A stretch of 64,000 nucleotides of DNA from Bacteroidota bacterium (GTDB taxonomy: Bacteria; Bacteroidota; Bacteroidia; Flavobacteriales; Flavobacteriaceae), in the NCBI GenBank assembly GCA_020161455.1, contig JAIUNZ010000001.1, positions 372,001 through 436,000 of the forward strand. Reading direction: 5' to 3'. Below the pieces are notes generated by a model. The model was not told the DNA's origin, searched no databases, and saw only the letters and a program-made list of their open reading frames with translations. Position 1 is the first letter of the stretch; every line of letters begins with the position of its first letter. Shown piece by piece: positions 8,539 to 16,593 of the stretch. Made by a program: the position numbers and the translations under genes.

Positions 8539-10137
8539 ATGTCAATATATCAATGGTTTGTATTTTTATTAATACTACAACTGATTCACGGATTAGGAAC
8601 TTGGAAACTTTACGAAAAAGCAGGTAGAAAATCTTGGGAAGCTTTTATTCCAGTGTACAATTCGATTGTTTTAATGAAAATCATCAACCGACCAACTTGG
8701 TGGACATTATTATTATTCATTCCAATTATCAACTTGATAATGATTCCTGTTATTTGGGTAGAAACTATGAGAAGTTTTGGCAAAAACTCCACAGTCGATA
8801 CTTGGTTAACGCTTTTCACCTTTGGATTTTATATTTATTATGTCAATTATACCCAAGATGTAACCCACATTAAAGACCGTAACTTAGTAGCCACTACCAA
8901 AGTTGGTGATACGGTTAGTTCGTTATTATTTGCAGTGGTTGTTGCCACTTTGGTACATACCTATGTAATGCAACCTTATACTATTCCATCATCCTCGTTA
9001 GAAAAATCGTTGTTGATTGGTGATTTCCTTTTTGTGAGTAAGTTTCATTATGGTGCTCGAATTCCAATGACAGCGGTTGCTGCACCAATGGTTCATGATA
9101 CGTTGCCATTTATCAATACAAAATCTTATTTATACGACGATAACGATGCTACTTCTTGGAAAAATAAATTGCAGTTTCCATATTTTCGTTTTCCTGGTTT
9201 TCAAGACATTAAAAACAATGACATCGTAGTGTTTAATTGGCCTAGGGATACCTTATTTAATATGTATAAAAATGCCGACAGACGCTACGATAAACCGATT
9301 GACAAGAAAACCAACTATGTAAAACGTTGCGTTGGTATTCCTGGTGATTCATTGCAAATAAAAGATGGTATTGTATATATCAACGGAAAAGAATTGATTT
9401 TACCCGAAAGAGCAAAACCTCAATATTCCTATAAAATTGCTGTTGACGGAAAAACACAAATCGATTTAGAATACCTCTTAAAAGACATGCAAGTAACCGA
9501 CCCAGCCGGAATGATTGCGCCAGACACATTGTTTGTACAATGTCTAACTTTTGCAAATGCCGAACGTTTTAAAAATATTCCTGGAGTTACTTCGGTAAAA
9601 AGAGTGATTAACAAAGGTCCAGAAGACGGCGTTTTCCCCGATATGAAAGACGGAAAACCATCGGTAACTAATAACTGGAGTGGCGATAACTATGGCCCGA
9701 TATACATACCGCAAGAAGGAAAAACAGTTGCTTTAAACAAACAGAGTTTGCCTTTTTATAAAATCATTATTAGCGAATACGAAAAAAATGATTTGAAAGT
9801 TGTTGGCGATGACATCTATATCAATGGCGAAAAAGCAACTACTTATACCTTCAAACAAAACTATTATTGGATGATGGGAGACAATCGTCATAACTCATTA
9901 GACGCGCGCTATTTTGGCTACACACCCGAAGACCACATTGTAGGAAAACCAGTTTTCTTATGGATGAGTTGGGATGGTCACGCTAAAGGATTCAATAAAA
10001 TCCGTTGGGAACGATTATTTACCACAGTTAATGGCGAAGGACAACCACAATCGTACTTCAAATATTTCTTAGGATTATTGGCGTTATATTTTGTTGGAGA
10101 ATATTTTTGGAAGAAAAGAAAAGAAAAACAAGAGTAA
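8539..10137 (+). CDS. lepB: Signal peptidase I, long Bacteroidota form
   Basis: Membrane-bound Ser/Lys protease that removes Sec signal peptides. 532 residues, longer than the E. coli enzyme because of an N-terminal DUF5684-like membrane domain (about 1-110, several TM helices) and an expanded periplasmic part. A further TM helix at about 127-143 precedes the nucleophile block QPYTIPSSSLEKSLL (probable S153). The general-base lysine is in YVKRCVGIPGDS (K262), and MMGDNRHNSLDARYFG is the conserved C-terminal box. A final hydrophobic segment precedes a basic tail. It follows dapB by 82 bases. Confidence 0.96.
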   Translation: MSIYQWFVFLLILQLIHGLGTWKLYEKAGRKSWEAFIPVYNSIVLMKIINRPTWWTLLLFIPIINLIMIPVIWVETMRSFGKNSTVDTWLTLFTFGFYIYYVNYTQDVTHIKDRNLVATTKVGDTVSSLLFAVVVATLVHTYVMQPYTIPSSSLEKSLLIGDFLFVSKFHYGARIPMTAVAAPMVHDTLPFINTKSYLYDDNDATSWKNKLQFPYFRFPGFQDIKNNDIVVFNWPRDTLFNMYKNADRRYDKPIDKKTNYVKRCVGIPGDSLQIKDGIVYINGKELILPERAKPQYSYKIAVDGKTQIDLEYLLKDMQVTDPAGMIAPDTLFVQCLTFANAERFKNIPGVTSVKRVINKGPEDGVFPDMKDGKPSVTNNWSGDNYGPIYIPQEGKTVALNKQSLPFYKIIISEYEKNDLKVVGDDIYINGEKATTYTFKQNYYWMMGDNRHNSLDARYFGYTPEDHIVGKPVFLWMSWDGHAKGFNKIRWERLFTTVNGEGQPQSYFKYFLGLLALYFVGEYFWKKRKEKQE

Positions 10138-10142
10138 AAAAA

Positions 10143-10217
10143 GGTTAAAGTTTAAAAATAGTTTAAACAATATTAAACAGTTTTTAAACCACCTTAAATC
10201 TTTAAACAATTTTAAAC
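10143..10217. repeat. TTAAA-phased repeat before the WbqC-like gene
   Basis: TTAAA occurs eight times, with spacings of 7, 11, 10, 11, 10, 8 and 10 bases, mostly as TTAAAC. The stretch is almost free of G on the coding strand beyond its first bases and stops 2 bases before the predicted TTG start at 10220. A cleaner relative is at 20074. Confidence 0.8.
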
Positions 10218-10219
10218 TT

Positions 10220-10831
10220 TTGAACATAATAATCCATCCCAGCTATTTCCCTTCTATTAGTCATTATGTGGCGATGGCAAATTCGGATTTGGTTACGTTT
10301 GAAATGGATGATAATTTTCAAAAACAAACCAACCGAAACCGAATGTACATTTATAGTCCAAACGGAATTCAGTTGTTAAATGTACCGATTAAACACTCCA
10401 AAACAGTGCATCAAAAAACAAAAGATGTTCAGATAGAAAATGATTTTGATTGGCAAAAGCAACATTTCAAATCGTTGGAAGCAGCCTATAGAAGTTCGCC
10501 TTTTTTTGAATATTTTGAAGATACTATCCATCCTGTTTTTGAAAAAAAACACCAGTTTTTAATGGATTTGAATCTGCAAACGATGGAAATTGTATCCAAT
10601 TGTTTAGGCTTTGAATTCGATTATAACGAAACCACCGAATACTTTTTTGATGTAGCAGATAAAACCGATTTTCGTCCATTGGTAAACGGCAAAAAAGACG
10701 TGTCGCAACTAGCATCCTATACACAAGTATTTGGCGACAAACACGGTTTTATAAACAACTTAAGTATTCTTGACCTATTGTTTAACGAAGGAAGATATGC
10801 TTTTGAATATTTGAAGCAACAACAGTTGTAA
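10220..10831 (+). CDS. WbqC family protein
   Basis: About 204 residues with the family hallmarks near the N-terminus (NIIIHPSYFPSISHYVAMANSD) and RNRMYIYSPNGIQLLNVPIKH, then the SPFFEYFEDTI block. WbqC-like proteins are associated with surface polysaccharide synthesis and may add or modify sugars, but the biochemistry is poorly defined. The frame is open further upstream into lepB, but those residues would be encoded by the TTAAA repeat, so translation probably begins at the TTG at 10220. It is the last gene of the parA-lepB run. Confidence 0.85.
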   Translation: MNIIIHPSYFPSISHYVAMANSDLVTFEMDDNFQKQTNRNRMYIYSPNGIQLLNVPIKHSKTVHQKTKDVQIENDFDWQKQHFKSLEAAYRSSPFFEYFEDTIHPVFEKKHQFLMDLNLQTMEIVSNCLGFEFDYNETTEYFFDVADKTDFRPLVNGKKDVSQLASYTQVFGDKHGFINNLSILDLLFNEGRYAFEYLKQQQL

Positions 10832-10866
10832 CAACTCCAATTTACATCTCGAAAAATAAATTTTAA

Positions 10867-10907
10867 GTATTGAGAGCCTTTCGGCAAGAGACGGAAGACC
10901 TAAATAC
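10867..10907. repeat. Hairpin repeat, copy 1
   Basis: The core shares 24 of 26 bases with copy 2 at 10913 (core 10872-10897; start-to-start distance 42 bases). Arms CTTTCG and CGGAAG can pair (one G.U) around a GCAAGAGA loop. The outer arms GTATT and AATAC can also pair, with a bulge. Confidence 0.75.
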
Positions 10908-10912
10908 AATTG

Positions 10913-10946
10913 TGAGAACCTTTCGGCAAGTGACGGAAGCTTCTCA
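10913..10946. repeat. Hairpin repeat, copy 2
   Basis: Inner stem CTTTCG/CGGAAG around the loop GCAAGTGA, then a single C.C mismatch, then outer stem TGAGAA/TTCTCA, giving a 34-base palindrome. It lies between convergent genes (WbqC-like, plus; EEP, minus) and could act as a terminator, although only a T-rich rather than pure T tail follows. Confidence 0.8.
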
Positions 10947-11022
10947 ATGGTTTTGGTGGATTATTTTCTAGAAAAATAAGCTGCTGCTAAATAACTTTGC
11001 TATTAGAAACAGTAAAAGAATG

Positions 11023-12072
11023 TTAGTCTGCAAACGAAAGTCGCGTCATGATTGGAAAATGATCCGATTTGTTGAAGCTGGAGAAATTTTTAAACCATTT
11101 CACCTTCATCTTTTTGTCGGCAAAGATATAGTCTATTCTGGCTGGATAATATTTAAAATTATAGGTTTGTCCAAAACCATTTCCAGCTTCTTCAAAACAG
11201 TCATTTAAATCGCCTTTGATGTTTCTATAGATGTATGAAAACGCACTATTGTTCATATCGCCACAAATAATCATTGGATAGGGACAATCTTTTTTGTGGT
11301 TAGAAAAAATCTCTGTTTGAAATTCTTGTCTCTTGAAAGCATCTCGTAATCTTCCAAAAACCATCTGTGATTTTTCTTTGTTTATGGTTTCCACGTTATT
11401 TGAAATCTCGTTTACATCTGGAGAAATTTTTATCGACTGTAAATGCATATTGTAAACGCGAAGTGTGTCCTTTCCTTTCTTAATATCGGCAAAAATGATG
11501 TTGTTTCCATCTTGCAATAAGTGAAGATTTCCTTGATTAAATATAGGAAATTTAGAAAAAATGGCTTGTCCTGTTTTAATTTTGTTGCCTTCAATAAAAA
11601 TGGCTTTATATTTATAAACTCTCAAATCAATTTTTGCATTTTCGGAATATTCTTGAATACAAATAATATCAGGGTTTTTTTCGTTAACAAATGCTAAAAT
11701 ATCTTTGCCAACATTCTTGTCGTTTATCCATTCAAAGAGATTAAACAAACGCACGTTATAACTCATAACGGTGAAATCTTTTTCGGTTTTAGGCAAATTG
11801 GTTGACGAAAGTTTATAAAATTTATTTATAAATGTAATCCCTATTAACAATACAATTCCCGATAATACTAGTTGTCTTTTGAATTGTAACAACCAATAAA
11901 TGAAAAATAATCCGTTAAGAATTAAGAACGAGGGTAAAATAAGTGTTAAAACCGAAAGTAATGGGAATGCTTTAGGTGCCAAAAAAGGTAAAACATAAGC
12001 CACAAAGGTAAGCAGTATCAAAATACCATTTAATACATACATCACTTTATTAAACCACGATAACTTTTTCAA
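11023..12072 (-). CDS. Endonuclease/exonuclease/phosphatase (EEP) family membrane protein
   Basis: 349 residues. Three N-terminal hydrophobic segments (about 10-85) are followed by an EEP domain: VMSYNVRLF, IQEYSE (metal-binding Glu), MHLQS, ICGDMNNSAFSYIYR and KSDHFPIMTRL (catalytic Asp-His). The family includes nucleases and phosphodiesterases; the substrate cannot be told from sequence. The active domain should face the periplasm or the cytoplasm depending on TM topology, which I cannot fix. It is the last gene of the mutL-rhomboid operon, 6 bases after the upstream rhomboid. Confidence 0.9.
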   Translation of the reverse strand: MKKLSWFNKVMYVLNGILILLTFVAYVLPFLAPKAFPLLSVLTLILPSFLILNGLFFIYWLLQFKRQLVLSGIVLLIGITFINKFYKLSSTNLPKTEKDFTVMSYNVRLFNLFEWINDKNVGKDILAFVNEKNPDIICIQEYSENAKIDLRVYKYKAIFIEGNKIKTGQAIFSKFPIFNQGNLHLLQDGNNIIFADIKKGKDTLRVYNMHLQSIKISPDVNEISNNVETINKEKSQMVFGRLRDAFKRQEFQTEIFSNHKKDCPYPMIICGDMNNSAFSYIYRNIKGDLNDCFEEAGNGFGQTYNFKYYPARIDYIFADKKMKVKWFKNFSSFNKSDHFPIMTRLSFAD

Positions 12073-12078
12073 ATTGTG

Positions 12079-12951
12079 CTATTTACCCGATTGAAATAAA
12101 AATTCTTTTTCTTCTTTGGTCAAACTATCATAACCCGATTGACTAATTTTGTCTAAAATCTCGTCAATTTGTTGCTGGGTTTTGTCTTTTATGACCACTT
12201 TACTTTCTCGAATTGGGGTTTTTCTTTGAGATGTTTTGTGTACTTTCTTAAAAGGCGTTTTTTGTTTCTTGTCAAATATAGTTGAAAAAAAGTTAATAGT
12301 ATTGGTTACTATTACACTTAAATCGGTGCCGTTTTGGAGCAATTTAATATACAAAAATCCAAAAAAAGCACCACTCAAATGTGCAATATGACCGCCAATA
12401 TTGTCAAGTTGAATTTGCATTAAATCCAAAATAAGAATAACTGCCGTGATGTGCCAGAGTTTTACGTTTCCTATCAATAACAAACGCACTTCCATCAACG
12501 GTTGATAGGTTGTTGATGCTACTAATAATGCCATAATTGCCGCCGAAGCACCAACCATTAGCGATGATTTTCCTAATAAATAAAAGCTCAACACAAAGAT
12601 GATACTAGCAAAAATAGCACTCAAAAAATACAATCCGAGGTATTGTTTTTGGGTAAAAAATGTGAGAAACAATCGGCTGGTAAAGTTCAAAACCATCATG
12701 TTGAAAAATATATGCAGAAATCCATAATGAAAAAAAGCATAGGTCAATAAGGTCCATGGTCTTGTGACAAGCACATCGGGATTTGAAGAAACCGCTAACC
12801 AATTTGGGTATTCAAAAACACCTGTTTTAAATTGGTAAAACAAAATAATAGACAACAGATAAATGCCGACATTCCAATAAATCATTTTATTGGCAACGCC
12901 ACCTATTTTGTACTGTAGTTTTATATCTTCAATAATGCTCATTAATCCCAA
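12079..12951 (-). CDS. Rhomboid family intramembrane serine protease, second copy
   Basis: 290 residues with six hydrophobic segments and a long basic, cytosolic-looking C-terminal tail (from about residue 220). The catalytic dyad appears intact: Ser in VGASAAIMAL (GxSx) and His in AHLSGAFFG. It cleaves membrane-embedded substrates, which are unknown here. The start overlaps the end of the preceding rhomboid gene by 10 bases, so translational coupling is likely. The tail after the last TM helix is lysine-rich and lacks a counterpart in the first copy. Confidence 0.9.
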   Translation of the reverse strand: MGLMSIIEDIKLQYKIGGVANKMIYWNVGIYLLSIILFYQFKTGVFEYPNWLAVSSNPDVLVTRPWTLLTYAFFHYGFLHIFFNMMVLNFTSRLFLTFFTQKQYLGLYFLSAIFASIIFVLSFYLLGKSSLMVGASAAIMALLVASTTYQPLMEVRLLLIGNVKLWHITAVILILDLMQIQLDNIGGHIAHLSGAFFGFLYIKLLQNGTDLSVIVTNTINFFSTIFDKKQKTPFKKVHKTSQRKTPIRESKVVIKDKTQQQIDEILDKISQSGYDSLTKEEKEFLFQSGK

Positions 12952-13754
12952 CGGTTTTTATTAAATTGATTTTTTTTCCAAATCCACATCATAATAAAAC
13001 CTGTTATTGCGCCACCAATGTGAGCAAAATGTGCTACACCTGTACCACCACTTCCGAAAAGTGAATTTCCTTTCAATCCTAAAAATAAATCAACGGCAAT
13101 TAATCCTGGTACAAAATATTTCGCTTTGATAGGAATTGGAATAAACATAATACCTAATTCAGCATTAGGAAACATAAATGCAAATGCCGTTAACAATCCA
13201 TAGATAGCTCCCGAAGCACCCAATGATGGTGTTTGAAATTCTCGAACTGCAGAAGCTAAAGTGTTAAATTGTTCTTGTGTACACTGTGCATTATCTAAAA
13301 TCGTTTTCACTTTTCCTTGAAGCATTTGTCCCGAAGAATCAAACACTGTTGAAAAATCAGTGTTCAATAAAAAGTGCATATCGCTTTGAGATATATTTAA
13401 TGAAGAAAGTTCGCTAAGTATGGAGTGAATTTGAAAGTAACTCACGCCAAGATGCAACAAGGCTGCTCCTAGTCCGCAAGAAATGTAAAAGAAAATGAAT
13501 TTTTTGGCACCCCAAAAATGTTCCAATGCCGAACCAAACATTACCAAACCAAACATATTGAATATTATGTGCATCAAGTTGGGCATCGGAGCATGCATAA
13601 ACATACTCGTCAAAGGTTGCCAAAAACGAAACAAATCATTCTCTGGATAATACAAGGAAAACATCGGGTATGCCAATGGGGCAATCTGCGAACCGATGAA
13701 AAAGATAATATTAATAATCAATAACTGCTTAACAGTTTCGGTCATGCGCATCAT
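12942..13754 (-). CDS. Rhomboid family intramembrane serine protease, first copy
   Basis: 270 residues, membrane-embedded. Typical features are the HAPMPNLMHIIFNMFGLVMFG block in L1/TM2, the nucleophile motif GASGAIYGLL and TM6 AHIGGAITGF with the catalytic histidine. A hydrophilic insertion of about 60 residues (roughly 115-175, around FDSSGQMLQGKVK) interrupts the core and is probably a loop. It starts just inside the end of mutL (4-base overlap) and overlaps the second rhomboid gene. Confidence 0.92.
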   Translation of the reverse strand: MMRMTETVKQLLIINIIFFIGSQIAPLAYPMFSLYYPENDLFRFWQPLTSMFMHAPMPNLMHIIFNMFGLVMFGSALEHFWGAKKFIFFYISCGLGAALLHLGVSYFQIHSILSELSSLNISQSDMHFLLNTDFSTVFDSSGQMLQGKVKTILDNAQCTQEQFNTLASAVREFQTPSLGASGAIYGLLTAFAFMFPNAELGIMFIPIPIKAKYFVPGLIAVDLFLGLKGNSLFGSGGTGVAHFAHIGGAITGFIMMWIWKKNQFNKNRWD

Positions 13755-15598
13755 AAGCTAAATTTTTTATCTAAATCTTCCACACTCATTGTGATGAAAG
13801 TTGGTTTTTGAAAAGGCGAAACATTTGGCTCTCTACAAGCAAAAAGATTGTTCACCAAGTTATCTTGTTCTTTTTCGGTTAAATACGTTCCGGTTTTCAC
13901 TGCTAAACTCTTTGCCATCGATTGGGCAATGCTATCATTCTGCGAAAAACTATCGCCTCCTACTCCATTTTGGAAATCCGTCAATAAATCATCAAAAATA
14001 ATTGAAACTTGACTTTCGGTAATGGTAACTGGCAATCCAGAAATGATTAAACTATCGGCATGGATACTGTCGAAAATGAATCCTAAATTTTCTAGTGACA
14101 ATTTAATCTCTTTAATCACTTCAATATCATTCACAGAAAAATAGAATTCTAATGGAAATAATAATCGCTGACTAGAAGCATGATGAACAGTCATATTCGT
14201 CAAAAACTCTTCATACAAAACCCTTTCGTGAGCACGTTTTTGATTGATAATCACGATACCCGACTTTATAGGCGAAACAATGTATTTCTTATGAATTTGA
14301 TAGGTTCGTTTGGTTTCTTGCTCGGTATCGGTATCTTCAAATAATGATGAAGAAACGGCATCGGTTTCAAACGAAATTTCAGAAGATTGGGTATCCATTT
14401 CTTCCAGTCCAACGTACAAACTTTCCCAGCTGGGTTGCAGTTCGGGTTTTTTATAATTAAAATTGGTTGCCGCTTTTTGAGGTTTCTCATCAGCAAACGG
14501 ATTGTAACTTCTATCCACTTGAATGGTTGGATATTCCGCTTCTTTTTGTTGGTATTGATAGGGTGTATCTAAATTTGGGTCACGCTCAAAATCCAAAACA
14601 GGTGCTACATTGAACTGTCCTAAACTGTGTTTTACAGCCGAACGCAAAATGGCATACAACGCATGTTCGTCATCAAACTTGATTTCGGTTTTCGTGGGAT
14701 GGATATTGATGTCAATCGTGTTTGGCGGCACCGATAAGTACAAAAAATAACTTGGTTGTGCACCATCTTTGAGCAAACCTTCATAGGCAGCCATGATGGC
14801 GTGATGCAAATAACCGCTTTTGATAAAACGATCGTTTACAAAAAAGAATTGTTCACCACGATTTTTTTTAGCAAACTCAGGTTTTCCAACAAAACCATGT
14901 ATATGAACAATCTCGGTATCTTCCTTTACAGGAACTAATTTTTCGTTGGTTTTGCCTCCAAAAACATTTACAATTCGTGGTCTAAAATTAGATTGTGGCA
15001 AATTGAACGACTCGCTCCCATTGTGATACATCGTAAAAGCAATGTTGGGATGTGCCAAAGCAACGCGTTGAAATTCATCAATAATATAACGCATTTCTAC
15101 GGTATCTGATTTCAAAAAATTGCGTCGTGCAGGTATGTTGAAAAACAAATTCTTCACCGAAAACGACGTGCCTTTGGGCAACACCGCTGGTTCTTGTGTT
15201 ATGAATTTGCTGCCTTCTATAATGATATGTATTCCTAATTCTTCTTGGTCTTGTTTGGTTTTAAGTTCCACATGGGCGATGGCGGCAATTGATGCCAACG
15301 CTTCGCCACGAAACCCTTTGGTATGCAAGGAAAACAAATCTTCGGCATGACGGATTTTTGAAGTAGCATGACGCTCAAAGCACAAACGCGCATCAGTAAC
15401 GTTCATTCCCAAACCGTTATCTATGACTTGAATTAACGATTTTCCAGCATCTTTTATGATTAATTTGATGTCTGTTGCTTTGGCATCCACAGCGTTTTCT
15501 AGCAGTTCCTTTACTACAGAAGCTGGTCGTTGCACCACTTCTCCTGCCGCAATTTGGTTGGCAACATGATCAGGAAGTAATTGGATAATGCTCGACAT
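13751..15598 (-). CDS. mutL: DNA mismatch repair protein MutL
   Basis: 615 residues. The N-terminal GHKL ATPase is canonical (LLENAVDAKA, DNGLGM, TKGFRGEALASI). After a long variable linker (about 330-440) comes the C-terminal dimerisation domain. Its metal-dependent nicking motif, DQHA(x)2E(x)4E in endonuclease-type MutL, reads NQKRAHERVLYE (from N452), so the Asp and His are changed although both Glu remain, and the CPHGRP-like zinc site reads SPFQKP. The protein may therefore lack nicking activity. It is first in an operon with two rhomboids and an EEP protein. Confidence 0.95.
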   Translation of the reverse strand: MSSIIQLLPDHVANQIAAGEVVQRPASVVKELLENAVDAKATDIKLIIKDAGKSLIQVIDNGLGMNVTDARLCFERHATSKIRHAEDLFSLHTKGFRGEALASIAAIAHVELKTKQDQEELGIHIIIEGSKFITQEPAVLPKGTSFSVKNLFFNIPARRNFLKSDTVEMRYIIDEFQRVALAHPNIAFTMYHNGSESFNLPQSNFRPRIVNVFGGKTNEKLVPVKEDTEIVHIHGFVGKPEFAKKNRGEQFFFVNDRFIKSGYLHHAIMAAYEGLLKDGAQPSYFLYLSVPPNTIDINIHPTKTEIKFDDEHALYAILRSAVKHSLGQFNVAPVLDFERDPNLDTPYQYQQKEAEYPTIQVDRSYNPFADEKPQKAATNFNYKKPELQPSWESLYVGLEEMDTQSSEISFETDAVSSSLFEDTDTEQETKRTYQIHKKYIVSPIKSGIVIINQKRAHERVLYEEFLTNMTVHHASSQRLLFPLEFYFSVNDIEVIKEIKLSLENLGFIFDSIHADSLIISGLPVTITESQVSIIFDDLLTDFQNGVGGDSFSQNDSIAQSMAKSLAVKTGTYLTEKEQDNLVNNLFACREPNVSPFQKPTFITMSVEDLDKKFSL

Positions 15599-15603
15599 AG
15601 TTA

Positions 15604-15638
15604 GTATTCAGTGTTCAGTATTTTGTGTTCAGTTTTTC
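15604..15638. repeat. Five-heptamer array before mutL
   Basis: Words GTATTCA, GTGTTCA (twice), GTATTTT and GTTTTTC in strict 7-base phase, starting 5 bases before the mutL start (minus strand). The 14-mer AGTGTTCAGTATTT at 15610-15623 occurs again at 16452-16465 before ribH. Confidence 0.85.
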
Positions 15639-15653
15639 TGAAAACAAAGAAGG

Positions 15654-15661
15654 CAAATTTA
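15654..15661 (-). promoter_or_regulatory. -7 box of mutL
   Basis: On the minus strand this reads TAAATTTG, an exact TAnnTTTG match, 55 bases before the mutL ATG. A transcript from here would carry the heptamer array in its 5' leader. No clear TTG element is seen. Confidence 0.45.
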
Positions 15662-15760
15662 AGGAAAAACTATGGTGATTTAAAGTTAATCCTTTCCTAA
15701 AAATGAAAAAGATTTGTTATTTCTTAAATCGTTTTTGTGAGTAATCTACAGGTTCCAAAC

Positions 15761-15841
15761 TCAAATCAAGTTATGAAACTTCGCTAACCAAGCAAATAAC
15801 CTCGTCAATCTAGTAAAAGTATCGCCAACCAAGTAAAAAAC
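15761..15841. repeat. Degenerate 20-bp tandem repeat in the mutL-ribH gap
   Basis: Four units of 20-21 bases (15761-15780, 15781-15801, 15802-15821, 15822-15841). The last three begin TCG; two share CAACCAAG-like cores (CTAACCAAG, CCAACCAAG). The rest of the 350-base gap (15599-15948) holds the heptamer array near mutL, a predicted mutL -7 box and AT-rich sequence with no gene. Confidence 0.7.
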
Positions 15842-15948
15842 TCGTTTTTCAGTTTTGAATGTTTGGCATGAATTTTTTTGGTCTGGTTTGAATTTATTTC
15901 TGATGGTAAAAATATAAAAGACATTCTTTCGAGCACCTTTTTTATAGT

Positions 15949-16446
15949 TTACATTTCCATTGTTTTTTTTCGTAAGTAGGCCATTTTTATGGCAGCTATT
16001 GCCGCTTCGGTACCTTTATTGCCATGTTTTCCTCCACTTCTATCGATAGATTGTTGTTCGGTATTATCGGTTAACAAACAAAAAATTACAGGCACATCGG
16101 TTTGCACATTTAAGTCTTTAATACCTTGGGTTACACCTTCGCACACAAACTCAAAATGCATGGTTTCGCCTTTAATAACACATCCAATGGTGATGACTAC
16201 ATCTACTTCTTGGGTAACAATCATGCGTTGTGCACCATAAATGAGTTCAAAACTGCCTGGCACATCCCAACGGATGATGTTTTCGGCTAATGCGCCACAA
16301 TCTAACAATGCTGCTTCGGCTCCGTTATACAATCCGTTTGTTATTTTGTCGTTCCATTCGGAAACAACTATTCCGAAACGAAAATTTTTTGCATTGGGTA
16401 ATTTTGATTTATCGTAGTTGGATAAGTTTTTATTTGCTGTTGCCAT
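15949..16446 (-). CDS. ribH: 6,7-dimethyl-8-ribityllumazine synthase
   Basis: 165 residues, standard length. It condenses the ribityl pyrimidine intermediate with 3,4-dihydroxy-2-butanone 4-phosphate in riboflavin synthesis and normally assembles into icosahedral or pentameric particles. Recognisable blocks are FGIVVSEWNDKIT, VPGSFELIYGAQ, VITIGCVIKGETMHFEFVCEGVTQG (with the conserved active-site His) and DNTEQQSIDRSGG. No other rib gene is near. It is flanked on both sides by heptamer arrays of the same word family, and a terminator hairpin separates it from the upstream TPR gene. Confidence 0.96.
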   Translation of the reverse strand: MATANKNLSNYDKSKLPNAKNFRFGIVVSEWNDKITNGLYNGAEAALLDCGALAENIIRWDVPGSFELIYGAQRMIVTQEVDVVITIGCVIKGETMHFEFVCEGVTQGIKDLNVQTDVPVIFCLLTDNTEQQSIDRSGGKHGNKGTEAAIAAIKMAYLRKKTMEM

Positions 16447-16449
16447 TTT

Positions 16450-16477
16450 TTAGTGTTCAGTATTTAGTAATCAGTGT
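16450..16477. repeat. Four-heptamer array before ribH
   Basis: Words TTAGTGT, TCAGTAT, TTAGTAA and TCAGTGT in 7-base phase, starting 3 bases before the ribH start (minus strand). It shares a 14-mer with the array before mutL. Confidence 0.85.
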
Positions 16478-16484
16478 AAAAATA
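16477..16484 (-). promoter_or_regulatory. Possible -7 box of ribH
   Basis: Reads TATTTTTA on the minus strand (one mismatch from TAnnTTTG), directly upstream of the heptamer array and 30 bases before the ribH ATG. Confidence 0.4.
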
Positions 16485-16485
16485 G

Positions 16486-16519
16486 AAAACCATTTTTGAA
16501 AATATTCAAAAATGGTTTT
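16486..16519. terminator. Bidirectional hairpin between the TPR gene and ribH
   Basis: Perfect 15-bp stem AAAACCATTTTTGAA / TTCAAAAATGGTTTT with loop AATA. T-rich sequence follows on both strands. It lies after the stop of the minus-strand TPR gene and should end that transcript before ribH. Confidence 0.75.
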
Positions 16520-16593
16520 TTATTTATTTATCAATAGTAGTGAAAAATTTTAATGTATTTAATGCTATTAGCACGCTAAATACCTTACACTTA

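Noticed and set aside
10091-10219. N-terminal extension of the WbqC-like protein into lepB
   Set aside because: The residues would be encoded by the end of lepB and the TTAAA repeat; family starts at NIIIHPSYFPS.
10867-10946. CRISPR repeats or a tRNA
   Set aside because: Only two copies with a 16-base gap, and no cloverleaf or CCA end.
11020-11208. 62-codon open frame on the plus strand under the EEP gene
   Set aside because: Lies antisense inside a well-supported gene with no promoter or family signature.
15761-15841. CRISPR array
   Set aside because: Units are contiguous, about 20 bases and diverged; no spacers and no cas genes.
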